Positions 24,459-32,692 of a DNA stretch of 64,000 bases are shown here, in pieces (position 1 is the first letter of the stretch; each line of letters begins with the position of its first letter). Position numbers and translations under genes: made by a program. Source of the stretch: Rhizobium deserti (GTDB lineage: Bacteria; Pseudomonadota; Alphaproteobacteria; Rhizobiales; Rhizobiaceae); NCBI RefSeq assembly GCF_004358025.1, contig NZ_SMTL01000007.1, forward strand, positions 62,001 through 126,000, in the 5' to 3' direction. The notes under the pieces were generated by a model. The model worked only from the letters and a program-made list of their open reading frames with translations, did not search any database and had not been told where the DNA came from.

Positions 24459-24740
24459 GTGGGGTCGCCTATCGGGACTAACGTCACCACTGTTCATGTT
24501 CGCGTTCTCGATGAGGCAGTGCCTGTCTGGCGGCCTGTTCAAGCCAGAAGGGTAGAGAGCGGACGCTTCTTCATCATGCCTCAGCAACTACCCGATTATG
24601 AAGTCTGGGAGTTCATACCGGGAGATACGGTCGCTGTTGAAGCGCATACGAGCAAGGGGGTGAATACCTCAGAGCAATCGCGAGGTCGTAGCTCCTTCGG
24701 GCCGAGAGCTTACGTCACGGGCCGCCAAATGGTCTTCTAA
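24459..24740 (+). CDS. Small hypothetical protein whose C-terminus is encoded by a repeat copy
   Basis: The protein holds VTTVHVRVLDEAVPVWRPVQ, FIMPQQLPDYEVWEFIPGD and TVAVEAH, a small beta-rich family I recall from alphaproteobacteria (VxVRLLDExxxVWRPV ... WEFxPGDxV). GTG 24459 is chosen because GGAG lies seven bases upstream; the longer frame starts in the repeat at 24402. The last 17 codons (GRSSFGPRAYVTG onward) are repeat sequence, so the original stop codon may have been lost when the repeat inserted. Confidence 0.55.
   Translation: MGSPIGTNVTTVHVRVLDEAVPVWRPVQARRVESGRFFIMPQQLPDYEVWEFIPGDTVAVEAHTSKGVNTSEQSRGRSSFGPRAYVTGRQMVF
24689..24734 (+). repeat. Dispersed array repeat inside a reading frame
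   Basis: GCTCCTTCGGGCCGAGAGC then TTACGTCACGGGCCGCCAAA; it matches the left arm well and the right arm in part. It overlaps the 3' end of the gene at 24459. Confidence 0.55.
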
Positions 24741-24879
24741 GGACCGAGAATTCGACCCGGCCGCGATGCGCAACATTGCGGTGGGATCGGCTTAAGCCGC
24801 GTTTGTCGCCCTTGTAGCCAACGCCACTAAGACCGAATGTTTCGCCTGGATGGAAGGAGCGCGTAAGACGACGGTTTGC

Positions 24880-25515
24880 TCATGGCGCTCGTTCCGAAGC
24901 CACATCACACGCAACCGCCTGTTCGAATTTTCGGCACGTGTAGTAGTGCTCCAGCGCCACGAACTTCGTCCGTGTATCGGCGTCGAGGCTTTTATCTTCA
25001 TTTGCGTCCGACCCCATGACGTGGACGGTGATAATGCGCGGCTGGTGCACGTCCTTGCCGGTCGTCGGATCGACATCCGTGCCTTCACCGTGTCGTAAGA
25101 GCTTGGTGCGGCCTTCCAGGTCCGACGCCTTGCTCCGATCCAGCGGCGCGAAGGCAAACTTGTAGTTGCCGCCGCGCGGAAAATGGAAACGCACAACGCT
25201 CACCGTCGCGGAGACGATTACGCCCAGTCGGCGATCCGCGCTCTGGATCGGCCTGATGTTGTCGAGAAGGCGATCCCCCTCAGCCGGGTTTTCCAGCCCC
25301 TGCTGCTGCACCCAGACTTCCTTCTCGACCTCGGTGGGCAGCACCATCACTGTCCCTCCGCTCGTCAGGATCGGGTGATCCAGATATATCATCACGTCTG
25401 AATTTGCGCCCTTTGCCTCTTCTTCCGACGCTACAACGGCTACGCCTCCGCCGATGGCCAGTATCGAAATCAGCAGCCCCATTGTCAGGAAGCGGATTTT
25501 GCGTGCAATTTTCAT
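24880..25515 (-). CDS. Exported or membrane-anchored hypothetical protein (211 aa)
   Basis: The N-terminus is a signal peptide or anchor (IARKIRFLTMGLLISILAIG GGVAVVAS with a Lys/Arg start). The mature part is beta-rich and ends with two Cys residues (YYTCRKFEQAVACDVASE). No family recognised. The start 25515 is chosen because the longer frame to 25572 begins inside the repeat at 25541 (an ATG created by the repeat). It is bounded by repeats at 24689 and 25541. Confidence 0.6.
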   Translation of the reverse strand: MKIARKIRFLTMGLLISILAIGGGVAVVASEEEAKGANSDVMIYLDHPILTSGGTVMVLPTEVEKEVWVQQQGLENPAEGDRLLDNIRPIQSADRRLGVIVSATVSVVRFHFPRGGNYKFAFAPLDRSKASDLEGRTKLLRHGEGTDVDPTTGKDVHQPRIITVHVMGSDANEDKSLDADTRTKFVALEHYYTCRKFEQAVACDVASERAP

Positions 25516-25540
25516 GATGCTCTCTGACTCCACAACCATA

Positions 25541-25594
25541 CGCTTACTGGACCGACTCCCGTCATGGCTCAAAAGCGCCGAGAGGCGTCATGTC
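25541..25594 (+). repeat. Dispersed array repeat, full copy (type B)
   Basis: GCTTACTGGACCGACTCCCG, then TCATGGCTCAAAAGCGCC and GAGAGGCGTCATGTC. Confidence 0.75.
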
Positions 25595-25652
25595 GAAGAC
25601 GCCCGAGAACCTGCCCCAGGGGCATCGAAAGGCTGGCAAGACACCGTACGGA

Positions 25653-26054
25653 TCACGAGGAAATGAAACTTCCGTGGTACGTCAGGCTGCCGGTTGGTTT
25701 GAACTCAACCCGCTCATCTTTGATAGCTGCCTGATCGATTAGAACAAGACAATTGGCAGACGTCGTCTGACCCATAATCGCAGCAACCTGCGCGGCATTC
25801 AGCCGCGAAGCCAAATATTGCCAATCCGGCTGATCTCCTCTGCTCCAGACCACCCCCACAAAATCGCTTTCGATACGGTAGCCAAGCTCGACCTTCATCG
25901 GCCATACCGGATTACGGTCTTCCCAAGCAGCATATTCTTCGTCTGAAGCATCATCGCCCGGTTCAGGTTCCCAGTGAGGATGCGCGAAAGCGAAAGCTTC
26001 CTCGCTGCTCTCGAAAAGCGCTGTGAAGACGTGGATGGAAGAATTTGGTAGCAT
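25653..26054 (-). CDS. Imm22-like immunity protein
   Basis: The 133-residue acidic protein opens SSIHVFTALFESSEEAFAFA, has a DDASDEEYAAWEDRNPVWPM segment and RIESDFVGVVWSRGDQPDW. The short strand followed by SxEEAxxF and a later ExDFVxVxW pattern recall the Imm22 family. The start at 26054 is chosen because the longer frame overlaps the next gene. It forms a two-gene unit with the protein at 26174, both on the minus strand. No toxin gene is nearby. Confidence 0.5.
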   Translation of the reverse strand: MLPNSSIHVFTALFESSEEAFAFAHPHWEPEPGDDASDEEYAAWEDRNPVWPMKVELGYRIESDFVGVVWSRGDQPDWQYLASRLNAAQVAAIMGQTTSANCLVLIDQAAIKDERVEFKPTGSLTYHGSFISS

Positions 26055-26173
26055 CGAGCGTTCTAAATGTTCCCCGTCGTCGCGCCTGACTGACTGGATA
26101 GGCGTCACGGCCGCAGGCGGAAGTCTGCATTTGTCCGGAGCCGCATCGCAGCTCCATATCGAGTTGAAAGCTT

Positions 26174-26605
26174 TTACAAGGATACCCAAAGGAGCATCGG
26201 CTTTCCACTATCACGTGCCGCTACCGCGAGCGGCTGAATTTCCAGCAAGAGGCGTTCAGCGTCTTTGGCCGTAAGTCCCCTTGCGTTTGCCTCTCCCTTG
26301 TCAGACCAGGCTTCGGCCACAGTGCTGAGATCACTAGATGCGATGCTGGCGATGTGATCGCGAAGCTCGGTTGGGAGGACATACACCCAAGGGCCTTGCG
26401 TTTCGTCGGCAGATGAGGATGGATCAAGGTTCTCAATGGATTGCGCGAGCGCTGATTGACCCAACGCCTCTGCCAAGTCTGCCAGAACAAGCCAATCCAG
26501 CCCCGTAGTTTGAAGCGCAGGCCACTTTTTTGAGTTTGGCCATTCGGAGATGATAGCAGGTGCATCGGCTGCCGGGGCAACGAGAATATCTGTCAGAACG
26601 GCCAT
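26174..26605 (-). CDS. Hypothetical protein, immunity-type candidate (143 aa)
   Basis: The protein reads ILVAPAADAPAIISEWPNSK, WPALQTTGLDWLVLADLAEAL, then GPWVYVLPTELRDHIASI and WSDKGEANARGLTAKDAERL, ending in SGKPMLLWVSL. It is soluble and helical. The GGGGAGGAAAA site before ATG 26605 is excellent, so translation is likely. Proteins of this kind occur singly in many alphaproteobacteria; function unknown. It is upstream of the Imm22-like gene in the same direction. Confidence 0.6.
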   Translation of the reverse strand: MAVLTDILVAPAADAPAIISEWPNSKKWPALQTTGLDWLVLADLAEALGQSALAQSIENLDPSSSADETQGPWVYVLPTELRDHIASIASSDLSTVAEAWSDKGEANARGLTAKDAERLLLEIQPLAVAARDSGKPMLLWVSL

Positions 26606-26718
26606 TTTTCCTCCCCACGTGTGATAGATGCGCCCTCATGCATCGTCAGGGCGACAGCAGTTCCGGCATCATATAATCGCTCGGCTACACTTGGTGAAGG
26701 TCTTCAAGAGGTGCGACT

Positions 26719-27179
26719 ATGATACGTGCTGCCACTCCCGAAGACACCGAACAAGCCGTCCGCGTCATACGGCGGTCCATAGAGGAACTCTGCGTTTCCG
26801 ATCACCAGCGGGACGAAACTGTCGTGAATCTTTGGCTTTCGAACAAAACACCGGAGAACCTTCGTCTCTGGTTGGAGTCGCCAAACCAAATTCTTCTGTG
26901 CCTGAGGATAGTGGAGCTATTTGCTCAGTCGGCGGAGCGACGCGAAGCGGTGAAATCACCTTGAACTACATCCTGCCAAAGGTCCGCTTCAGAGGATTTA
27001 GCAAAGCCATGGTGTTAGCCTTGGAGCAAGCACTGCTAAGCTGGGACCACACCCGCGTACGTCTCACGAGCACCCGAACGGCGAAGCCGTTCTACCATTC
27101 CATGGGTTATGAGGATGCTGGTGCCCCAGCCTTCTGGGGACAGCTCCCCGGCTACCCAATGGTAAAAGCTATTGGCTGA
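26719..27179 (+). pseudogene. GNAT N-acetyltransferase, frameshifted
   Basis: The first frame starts MIRAATPEDTEQAVRVIRRS and runs through LRLWLESPNQILLC. The remaining GNAT fold is in a different frame: EDSGAICSVGGATRSGEITL, NYILPKVRFRGFSKAMVLAL (acetyl-CoA loop region) and AKPFYHSMGYEDAG. The shift is at about 26897-26905. One base change restores a 152-residue acetyltransferase. Either a decayed gene or an indel in the consensus. Confidence 0.7.
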
Positions 27180-27196
27180 GACTGCCTGGGACGGGT

Positions 27197-27657
27197 TTAA
27201 GGTGTTATGGCTTGGTGGACACAAGGCCGTGTCTTCGTAAGCCGGATTTGGTTACCCTTTGCTTCGCGCTCCTTGCTCCAGCCGAGATGCCTGTAGAAGC
27301 CTGCGGCACGGCTGTTCTTCTCCGTTTCAAGCCAAATCTCGGAATGGTGCTGAAATAGCTCGTCCTCTGCTAAAAGCACAAGTTGGCTTCCAAGTCCCTT
27401 TCCCTCATGTAGGGGAAGAACGAATGCGGCGAAAAGAGAAGCTTGCGCAACGTCGATCATTGAAAACCCGACGATCTCATGGTCGAGGATAGCAACCCAG
27501 GCACAAGGCGAACCGGAGATCATTTCAGATATCGAGGCGTGGGTGACGCCCAATTCGGCAAGCCGCTCTCGGAAACGTGGTTCTCCCGCACCGACGTCCG
27601 AACATAGAACATGGCTGAAACATCATCCTGTCGGGCGAGTCTGATTTCCAATGACAC
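27197..27657 (-). pseudogene. Second GNAT N-acetyltransferase, frameshifted
   Basis: The C-terminal part (GVTHASISEMISGSPCAWVA, FVLPLHEGKGLGSQLVLLAE, TEKNSRAAGFYRHLGWSKE) lies in the frame ending at 27197. The usual N-terminus (SLEIRLARQDDVSAMFYVRT, SVRENHVSE) is found just upstream in another frame starting from GTG 27657. The shift is at about 27564, where one base seems missing. It converges with the other GNAT pseudogene at 26719. Confidence 0.65.
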
Positions 27658-27732
27658 GGCGCTTCCTTGGACATTAGAATGATCGAGCTGTTACCACGCG
27701 CTACCTACGCCACTATGACAGACCACATGCAT

Positions 27733-27786
27733 AACTGGTTTGGACCGGATGCTGTCATGGCTTTGAAGCGATAGAAGCAATCGTTG
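27733..27786 (+). repeat. Dispersed array repeat, full copy (type B)
   Basis: ACTGGTTTGGACCGGATGC, then TGTCATGGCTTTGAAGCGA and TAGAAGCAATCGTTG. Confidence 0.65.
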
Positions 27787-27890
27787 AAAACTGCAGCCGC
27801 CGATACAGATTATCATTGTCGTACCGTGGTTGTGGAAGGCTGCAGGTCTTAAGTCTCGCCACCGTGTCCACCAGCGCAAGGGAGCAGTGC

Positions 27891-28514
27891 ATGGATTTTG
27901 ACCTGCCGATTATAGCGACAGCACTTGGCCTTTACCTGGCGGGGGTGGTGAGTCCTGGCCCCAACTTCGCTCTGGTTTCAAGGATGGCTGTGTCCGGCGC
28001 GAAGCAAAGCGCAATCGGAGCTACGTTAGGTTTGGCTTCAGCTTCCACCCTTTACGCCGTCCTGACGATGACGGGGCTTGCTTTGCTCCTGACGCAAATC
28101 GGCTGGCTCTCTGCGGCCCTCCAGATAGCCGGGGGCTGCTATCTTATCTATCTGGGGCTGAAGGCATGGGTGAATGGAGATTCCGGCACTTATGGTGATA
28201 CCTCTCGCGGCGTCGGAAGCTTTTGGTCAGGTCTTCAGAGCGGCACTATTGTCAATCTCGCAAATCCCAAGTGCATCGCCTTTTTCGTCAGCCTCTATGC
28301 GGTTGCTATTCCAGCCAGTGCCACACTTTCTACCAAGCTTGCCATTCTGGCAGGTGGCTTCCTGTTGGAGATCATCTGGTACGGCCTGGTCATTACTTTG
28401 CTTTCCACCGCTCCAGCCCGCTCAGCCTTCAAACGATTTGGGAGGTGGATTGAACGCGCAGTCGGTACGCTTTTGGCGGGGTTCGGCCTTCGCTTGATAG
28501 CCGAGAAGCTCTGA
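27891..28514 (+). CDS. LysE/RhtB-family amino-acid exporter
   Basis: The 207-residue membrane protein has about six segments and the family signature near the N-terminus (LAGVVSPGPNFALVSRMAVS, with the SPGP motif). The start at 27891 follows AAGGGAG; upstream codons of the frame overlap non-gene sequence. LysE/RhtB proteins export amino acids or homoserine lactones by proton antiport. It is followed 51 bases later by an alpha/beta hydrolase in the same direction, so the two may be cotranscribed. Confidence 0.88.
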   Translation: MDFDLPIIATALGLYLAGVVSPGPNFALVSRMAVSGAKQSAIGATLGLASASTLYAVLTMTGLALLLTQIGWLSAALQIAGGCYLIYLGLKAWVNGDSGTYGDTSRGVGSFWSGLQSGTIVNLANPKCIAFFVSLYAVAIPASATLSTKLAILAGGFLLEIIWYGLVITLLSTAPARSAFKRFGRWIERAVGTLLAGFGLRLIAEKL

Positions 28515-28565
28515 TCCCACGCGTCAGGAATCCTTGCGTTTTCATCTTGAGGAAGTCGAGACGAC

Positions 28566-29465
28566 ATGATGCGAACAGTTACCACCGGCACTCTTGAAAT
28601 TGCTTACCTCGAATCCGGCGCAGCAGATGGATGGCCGGTGGTGCTTTCGCACGGCTTCCCTTACGATCCTCACGCTTACGATGAGGTTGCCCCTCACTTG
28701 GCGGAAGCGGGAGCGAGGGTCATCGTCCCCTACCTGCGCGGCTTCGGCCCGACACGTTTTCGGTCGGCCACATCCATGCGCAGCGGCCAGCAGGCTGCTC
28801 TGGGCAAGGACGTCATCGACCTCCTGGACGCACTGGGCATTCAACGCGCAATCCTCGCAGGATATGACTGGGGCGGTCTCGCTTCATGCGTAGCCACGGC
28901 GCTATGGCCCGAACGTGTGGCTGGTCTCGTTTCCTACGCAGGTTACGACATCATCGATGTGAAGCGACTTGGTCACAGCTTCCCTCCAAGTCTGGAACAC
29001 GCTGCCTGGTACCAACATCTGTTTCAGCACGAGCGCGGCCGTGAGTGCCTAACCCTTCATAGACGTGATCTGTGCCGTATACTCTGGCAGCAGTGGTCGC
29101 CGACATGGGCATTCGACGACGAGACTTTCGAGCGGACAGCGGCCTCCTTCGACAACCCGGATTTCGTGGATGTGGTGGTCCATTCCTATCGCTTTGACTT
29201 CGGCCTTGCAGCGGGCGATCCTGCTCTGGCGGAGCTAGAGGCAAGGTTGGCGGAAAAGCCACCTATCACCGTTCCTGCTATCACGCTCGACGGAACCCAA
29301 GACCCGCTGAAGCCGGGCGGCACGGCAGACCATGCGAAGATGTTCAAGGCCCGGCATGAGCATCGTGTCGTCGAATGCGGGCACAGTTTTCCTTGGGAGG
29401 CTCCAGAGGAATTCGCCGACGCTGTTATGACTGTACGAGCGTGGACGCTTGGCCGAGAAAAATAG
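28566..29465 (+). CDS. Alpha/beta hydrolase (epoxide hydrolase/haloalkane dehalogenase-like)
   Basis: The 299-residue enzyme has the oxyanion region VVLSHGFPYDPHAYDEV, the nucleophile elbow AGYDWGGLAS with Asp as nucleophile, the acid near ITLDGTQDPLKPGG and the His in CGHSFPWEAPEEF. Asp nucleophile plus the HGFP motif places it with epoxide hydrolases and dehalogenases. The gene at 29559-30437 on the opposite strand is a clear paralogue with the same FPYDxHAYD, RFxSxxxxRSGQQ and YDWGG motifs. The ATG is preceded by GAGGAAG. Confidence 0.85.
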   Translation: MMRTVTTGTLEIAYLESGAADGWPVVLSHGFPYDPHAYDEVAPHLAEAGARVIVPYLRGFGPTRFRSATSMRSGQQAALGKDVIDLLDALGIQRAILAGYDWGGLASCVATALWPERVAGLVSYAGYDIIDVKRLGHSFPPSLEHAAWYQHLFQHERGRECLTLHRRDLCRILWQQWSPTWAFDDETFERTAASFDNPDFVDVVVHSYRFDFGLAAGDPALAELEARLAEKPPITVPAITLDGTQDPLKPGGTADHAKMFKARHEHRVVECGHSFPWEAPEEFADAVMTVRAWTLGREK

Positions 29466-29487
29466 CCGCGTTCACCCTGGATTGGGA

Positions 29488-29537
29488 TGACGGCCAGGGC
29501 AGAGAGGCGTCTACCGCTTTGCGCCAATAGGAGACGT
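29488..29537 (+). repeat. Dispersed array repeat, full copy (type A)
   Basis: GACGGCCAGGGCAGAGAGG, then CGTCTACCGCTTTGCGCC and AATAGGAGACGTGC. It lies between two convergent paralogous hydrolase genes. Confidence 0.8.
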
Positions 29538-29558
29538 GCTCCACGCGTTGTGAGGTCC

Positions 29559-30437
29559 TTAAAGTGCGAGAAGCGCAGCTGTGAACGCTTCCGGGTCCTC
29601 TTGGGGAACATTGTGGCCCACCCCGCAGACGATCCGCCGCTCAAAGGCTGCGGTATACTGTCCGCGGTCGGTATCACTGAGCAATGGAGGGTTCAACGTA
29701 TCATCGTTACCCTGCAGGACGATAGTTGGCACGGCTATCTTTGGCCGATCGGCGGCTAGAGCTTCTATCCGCTCGTATAGAGGATCACCAGGAACACCGC
29801 CAAGGCGGTGACGGTATGAGTGACATACGACGGCAACAAAATCCGGATTGTCGAAAGATGCCAACGTCCTCTCGTAGGTGGCAGTGTCGAACCTCCAGGT
29901 CGGAGACCAGGTCGACCAGATGTGGCGGCAAAAGGCGCGTCTGTTTTCGAGCAAGCCGACACGCCCACGTTCGGTGTTCAGATAATAGACGTACCAGAGC
30001 TTCTGTTCCTCCTCGGGCGGCGCTGATCGCAACGCGTTGCTAATGCTCTGAATATTGTAGAGCCGGCCGCAACTAACGAGGCCCTTCACTCTTTCTGGCC
30101 AGAGTGCAGCAACGATCGATGCAGCCCTGCCTCCCCAATCGTAGCCTCCCAGCAAAGAGGTGGGGATGGCCATGGCGTCCATAAACGCAAGCAGATCGGC
30201 TGCGAGTGCTCCTTGCTGCCCGGAGCGAAAAGTTTGATCGCTCAGAAAGCGCGTTGGCCCATACCCCCGCAAAAATGGGGCCAGGCAACGAAAACCTCGC
30301 GCTGAAAGTGAAGACATCACCTGGTCGTACGCGTGGGCGTCGTATGGAAACCCATGAAGCAGAATGACAGGTTCGCCGTTAGGAGGCCCTACTTCAAGAT
30401 ATCCAATCTCAAGAACGTCGGTCTTTACAAATTTCAA
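29559..30437 (-). CDS. Alpha/beta hydrolase, paralogue of 28566-29465
   Basis: The 292-residue protein shares its layout with the neighbour at 28566: ILLHGFPYDAHAYDQVM, the RFLSDQTFRSGQQGALAADL stretch, GGYDWGGRAAS (Asp nucleophile), GNDDTLNPP and GVGHNVPQEDPEAF (His). It is intact. Opposite orientation to its paralogue across one repeat copy suggests two separate captures of related genes rather than a recent tandem duplication. Confidence 0.85.
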   Translation of the reverse strand: MKFVKTDVLEIGYLEVGPPNGEPVILLHGFPYDAHAYDQVMSSLSARGFRCLAPFLRGYGPTRFLSDQTFRSGQQGALAADLLAFMDAMAIPTSLLGGYDWGGRAASIVAALWPERVKGLVSCGRLYNIQSISNALRSAPPEEEQKLWYVYYLNTERGRVGLLENRRAFCRHIWSTWSPTWRFDTATYERTLASFDNPDFVAVVCHSYRHRLGGVPGDPLYERIEALAADRPKIAVPTIVLQGNDDTLNPPLLSDTDRGQYTAAFERRIVCGVGHNVPQEDPEAFTAALLAL

Positions 30438-30464
30438 AGCTGATCTCCGGCCATGTTATATTTT

Positions 30465-30494
30465 GGTCCGCTAGAGGCCGAAAGGCGACGTTGG
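30465..30494 (+). repeat. Dispersed array repeat, partial copy
   Basis: TTTGGTCCGCTAGAGGCCG followed by AAAGGCGACGTTGG; left arm only. Confidence 0.5.
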
Positions 30495-30499
30495 CGAGT

Positions 30500-31080
30500 C
30501 TACGCTAACAGCGCACGTTGGTCCGTAGCGACGGTCGCTAAGCATGAACGTGCCAGCGTAACGTCTGTATTGCGACCTGCCCACCCATGCCCGGCATCTA
30601 CAACATGCAGCGAAACAACAGCACCAGCCTTCTTTAGTTGTTGAGTAAGAACGGCTGCATCGTCGTGGCGGCGGCGCTCGTCGTGCTTTCCAGCAACGAT
30701 CAGAATGGGTTTCGCTGGCATCCCTGGAAACCTGAAATTTGACGAGAGCGGTTCAGGGCGCAGAAGAACCGCACCTGCGAACCTCTCGGGAACGATTGAG
30801 AGTAGTGCTTCAGCAAATATTGCACCGCTGGAATATCCCACTACCATGACCTCACCAGATGCAGGTAGATGCGCAGCGAAACCCATTTCGTCGCTAGGTC
30901 CACGACTTCGGCAGCAGCAATACTGCGATCAGAGCGGCGTCTGAAGAAGGTGAACCCATCTGCCTGTGCAAACTGACCACGAGGAGCGTTCAAACGGGCC
31001 TGAGGTGCAACCTCGTGGCAAAATTTTACCAAGTCGGCTTCGTCTCGGCCTGCCCCATGAAGTGCCAGAAGTGTCAGCAT
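30500..31080 (-). pseudogene. Phospholipase/carboxylesterase-like hydrolase, frameshifted
   Basis: The N-terminal part (LTLLALHGAGRDEADLVKFC, then ARLNAPRGQFAQADGFTFF) runs in the frame starting at 31080. The C-terminal part (GEVMVVGYSSGAIFAEALL with the nucleophile Ser, PILIVAGKHDERRRHDDAAV with the acid, DAGHGWAGRNTD with the His) is in a second frame. The shift lies at about 30880. Together they form a complete small alpha/beta hydrolase of the PlsC-unrelated phospholipase/carboxylesterase group. One indel separates it from function. Confidence 0.7.
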
Positions 31081-31138
31081 GTTTTTGTTTCCGATAGGTA
31101 GCTGCCCTCTATCCCATCACTCGACAACATTCCGATGA

Positions 31139-31189
31139 AGGCTTCAGGCCGACTGCCGTCATGGCACAAAAACGCCGAACGGACGTTGC
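31139..31189 (+). repeat. Dispersed array repeat, full copy (type B)
   Basis: AGGCTTCAGGCCGACTGCCG, then TCATGGCACAAAAACGCC and GAACGGACGTTGC. Its internal ATG opens a longer but probably false frame for the next gene. Confidence 0.8.
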
Positions 31190-31241
31190 ACCGACCCTTG
31201 CGGACTGGTACCGCTTCTCAAGCATTGCAGGAAAGAATTCG

Positions 31242-31667
31242 ATGAATCCCGAGAGAAAGCAGCACAACGCAGCATGTCACTGTGGGACGGTGAGGTTTCG
31301 AGTTCAGCTAACAGATGAATTTAGCACTATCCGTCGGTGTTCCTGCTCGTATTGCCGAATGCGTGGTGCAGTTGCTGCCTCCGCGCAACTCGAAGGCATT
31401 GAGTTTATAGAGGGTGTAGTTAATCTCACGCTCTACCAGTTCAACACGGGGACAGCGAAGCACTATTTCTGTAAAACTTGCGGCATCTACACTCATCATC
31501 AACGCCGCTCGAACCCGAGCCAATTTGGAATCAACGTCGCTTGTATTGAGGGAATTAGCCCCTTCGATTTCCCCGAGGTGACTGTTATGGATGGGGTTGC
31601 GCATCCGTCAGACACCGCTGCTGGGCCAAGGGTGGCGGGCGTCCTGAAATTCCAAGCAATGATTTGA
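31242..31667 (+). CDS. GFA (glutathione-dependent formaldehyde-activating)-family protein
   Basis: The 141-residue protein has the GFA zinc-binding cysteines: ACHCGTVRFRV, RCSCSYCRMRGAVAA and FCKTCGIYTHHQ. GFA-family proteins bind zinc in a Mss4-like fold; true glutathione-dependent formaldehyde activity is shown for few. The start 31242 follows AGGAAAG, while the longer frame from 31161 begins at the ATG inside the repeat. It stands alone between two repeats. Confidence 0.85.
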   Translation: MNPERKQHNAACHCGTVRFRVQLTDEFSTIRRCSCSYCRMRGAVAASAQLEGIEFIEGVVNLTLYQFNTGTAKHYFCKTCGIYTHHQRRSNPSQFGINVACIEGISPFDFPEVTVMDGVAHPSDTAAGPRVAGVLKFQAMI

Positions 31668-31727
31668 TTCAAGCAGCTCAGTCGTTTTTTGTATTAAACA
31701 CGGTGCATTTAGGTTGCAACGGCTAAT

Positions 31728-31780
31728 GGCCGGTTTGGGCCCGAAAGGCGTCTTCCCCTTCGCGCCAGGCTTGGATGTCT
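31728..31780 (+). repeat. Dispersed array repeat, full copy (type A)
   Basis: GGCCGGTTTGGGCCCGAAAG, then GCGTCTTCCCCTTCGCGCC; the right end (AGGCTTGGATGTCT) is diverged. Confidence 0.75.
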
Positions 31781-31820
31781 CAAACCTGCACTAATTCACA
31801 ATGCTCGTTGTACCGGGAGA

Positions 31821-32363
31821 ATGTTCGTGGCTGAAACCGAGTTCATTCTTTCTCTGGACCGATTGCTCGACTTCATTAAAGAACATTTATTGGGGTGTCT
31901 TATTGCCAAAGATGGGCCTCAGCCTGTCTCACGAGCGCCTGACAACGAGTTGCTCAGCGAGTTAAGCCTGCAATCCCAGCAACTTTTCATCAAGCATCCA
32001 GTCTTCGCGGCGGATGATTTCATTTTCAAACCGCACAAATACGCCGAGAACGAACAGGTTTTCCGAGTGGATCAGTTTACTGGTGCTGGTCATCTTAAGA
32101 TGCTAACGCTCCCTCTGCCTGGCTTAACGAGCCAAATGTTTCGTGTCGCGGTTTCTTATCAAAGCTTTTTTGTCCTCCGGGAAGCGCACATTTCTCCCTC
32201 GACCGAACTCAGAAAATTTTATACGTCGTCGGTCGCCACCGCGAAGAGAGGAACTAGACGACTGGAATTGTCGCCCGGACGAGGCATGTGGTTTCAGCAG
32301 GAGCTATTGAATCGTCATCCTGATCTTCTTGGAACTGTGAGAGCATCGTTTCGCCGCTCGTAA
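31821..32363 (+). CDS. Hypothetical protein (180 aa)
   Basis: This soluble protein has no recognised family. The N-terminus reads FVAETEFILSLDRLLDFIKE, the middle carries ADDFIFKPHKYAENEQVFRV and the C-terminus RRLELSPGRGMWFQQELLNR. Its codon use and lower GC differ from the flanking core genes. ATG 31821 follows CGGGAGA. It is the only gene between repeats at 31728 and 32377; an immunity-type role is possible from context but not shown by sequence. Confidence 0.55.
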   Translation: MFVAETEFILSLDRLLDFIKEHLLGCLIAKDGPQPVSRAPDNELLSELSLQSQQLFIKHPVFAADDFIFKPHKYAENEQVFRVDQFTGAGHLKMLTLPLPGLTSQMFRVAVSYQSFFVLREAHISPSTELRKFYTSSVATAKRGTRRLELSPGRGMWFQQELLNRHPDLLGTVRASFRRS

Positions 32364-32376
32364 GGCCAAGGCGCAA

Positions 32377-32402
32377 TGTCCGCAATGGGCCGAGGCTGTG
32401 TA
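32377..32402 (+). repeat. Dispersed array repeat, partial copy
   Basis: GTCCGCAATGGGCCGAGGC is a weak match to the left arm. Confidence 0.4.
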
Positions 32403-32449
32403 AAAACGCAACCCTGATATAGAATCATCTTCGTCGACCGGAGGTGGCA

Positions 32450-32692
32450 ATGTCAGGCTATATCGAAGGCATCAGTCGTGATCAGGTTACGCTGTTTCCA
32501 GACTGCCTTGGGGATTGGATCGACGAAGATCACCTTGCTCGGGTGATCGAGGCATTTGTAGACGCGATGGATTTGTCGGGCGCGGGGTACGGCTCCGCGC
32601 CAGAACAGTTCATGGAACAGTTTCTTCCTGTGTTATCGAGGCGTACGGTCCCATTCCAATTCGAACTCTTTGTCGGTGATCCAGCTAGCTAG
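32450..32692 (+). pseudogene. Transposase N-terminal fragment (IS1182/DUF772-like)
   Basis: The first ~55 residues read GYIEGISRDQVTLFPDCLGD then WIDEDHLARVIEAFVDAMDL and SGAGYG, the typical opening of IS1182-type transposases (FIEGxDRxQxxLFPxxLxDWIDEDNPVRVIDxFVD). After about 32610 the frame runs into sequence antisense to the next gene, so the element is truncated to less than 200 bases. GGAGGTGG precedes the ATG. Confidence 0.65.

Noticed and set aside
31161..31241. Upstream start for the GFA-family gene (MAQKRR...) and similar starts for other genes
   Set aside because: These ATGs are part of type B repeats (CATGGCTCA/CATGGCACA); proper ribosome sites and family starts lie downstream.
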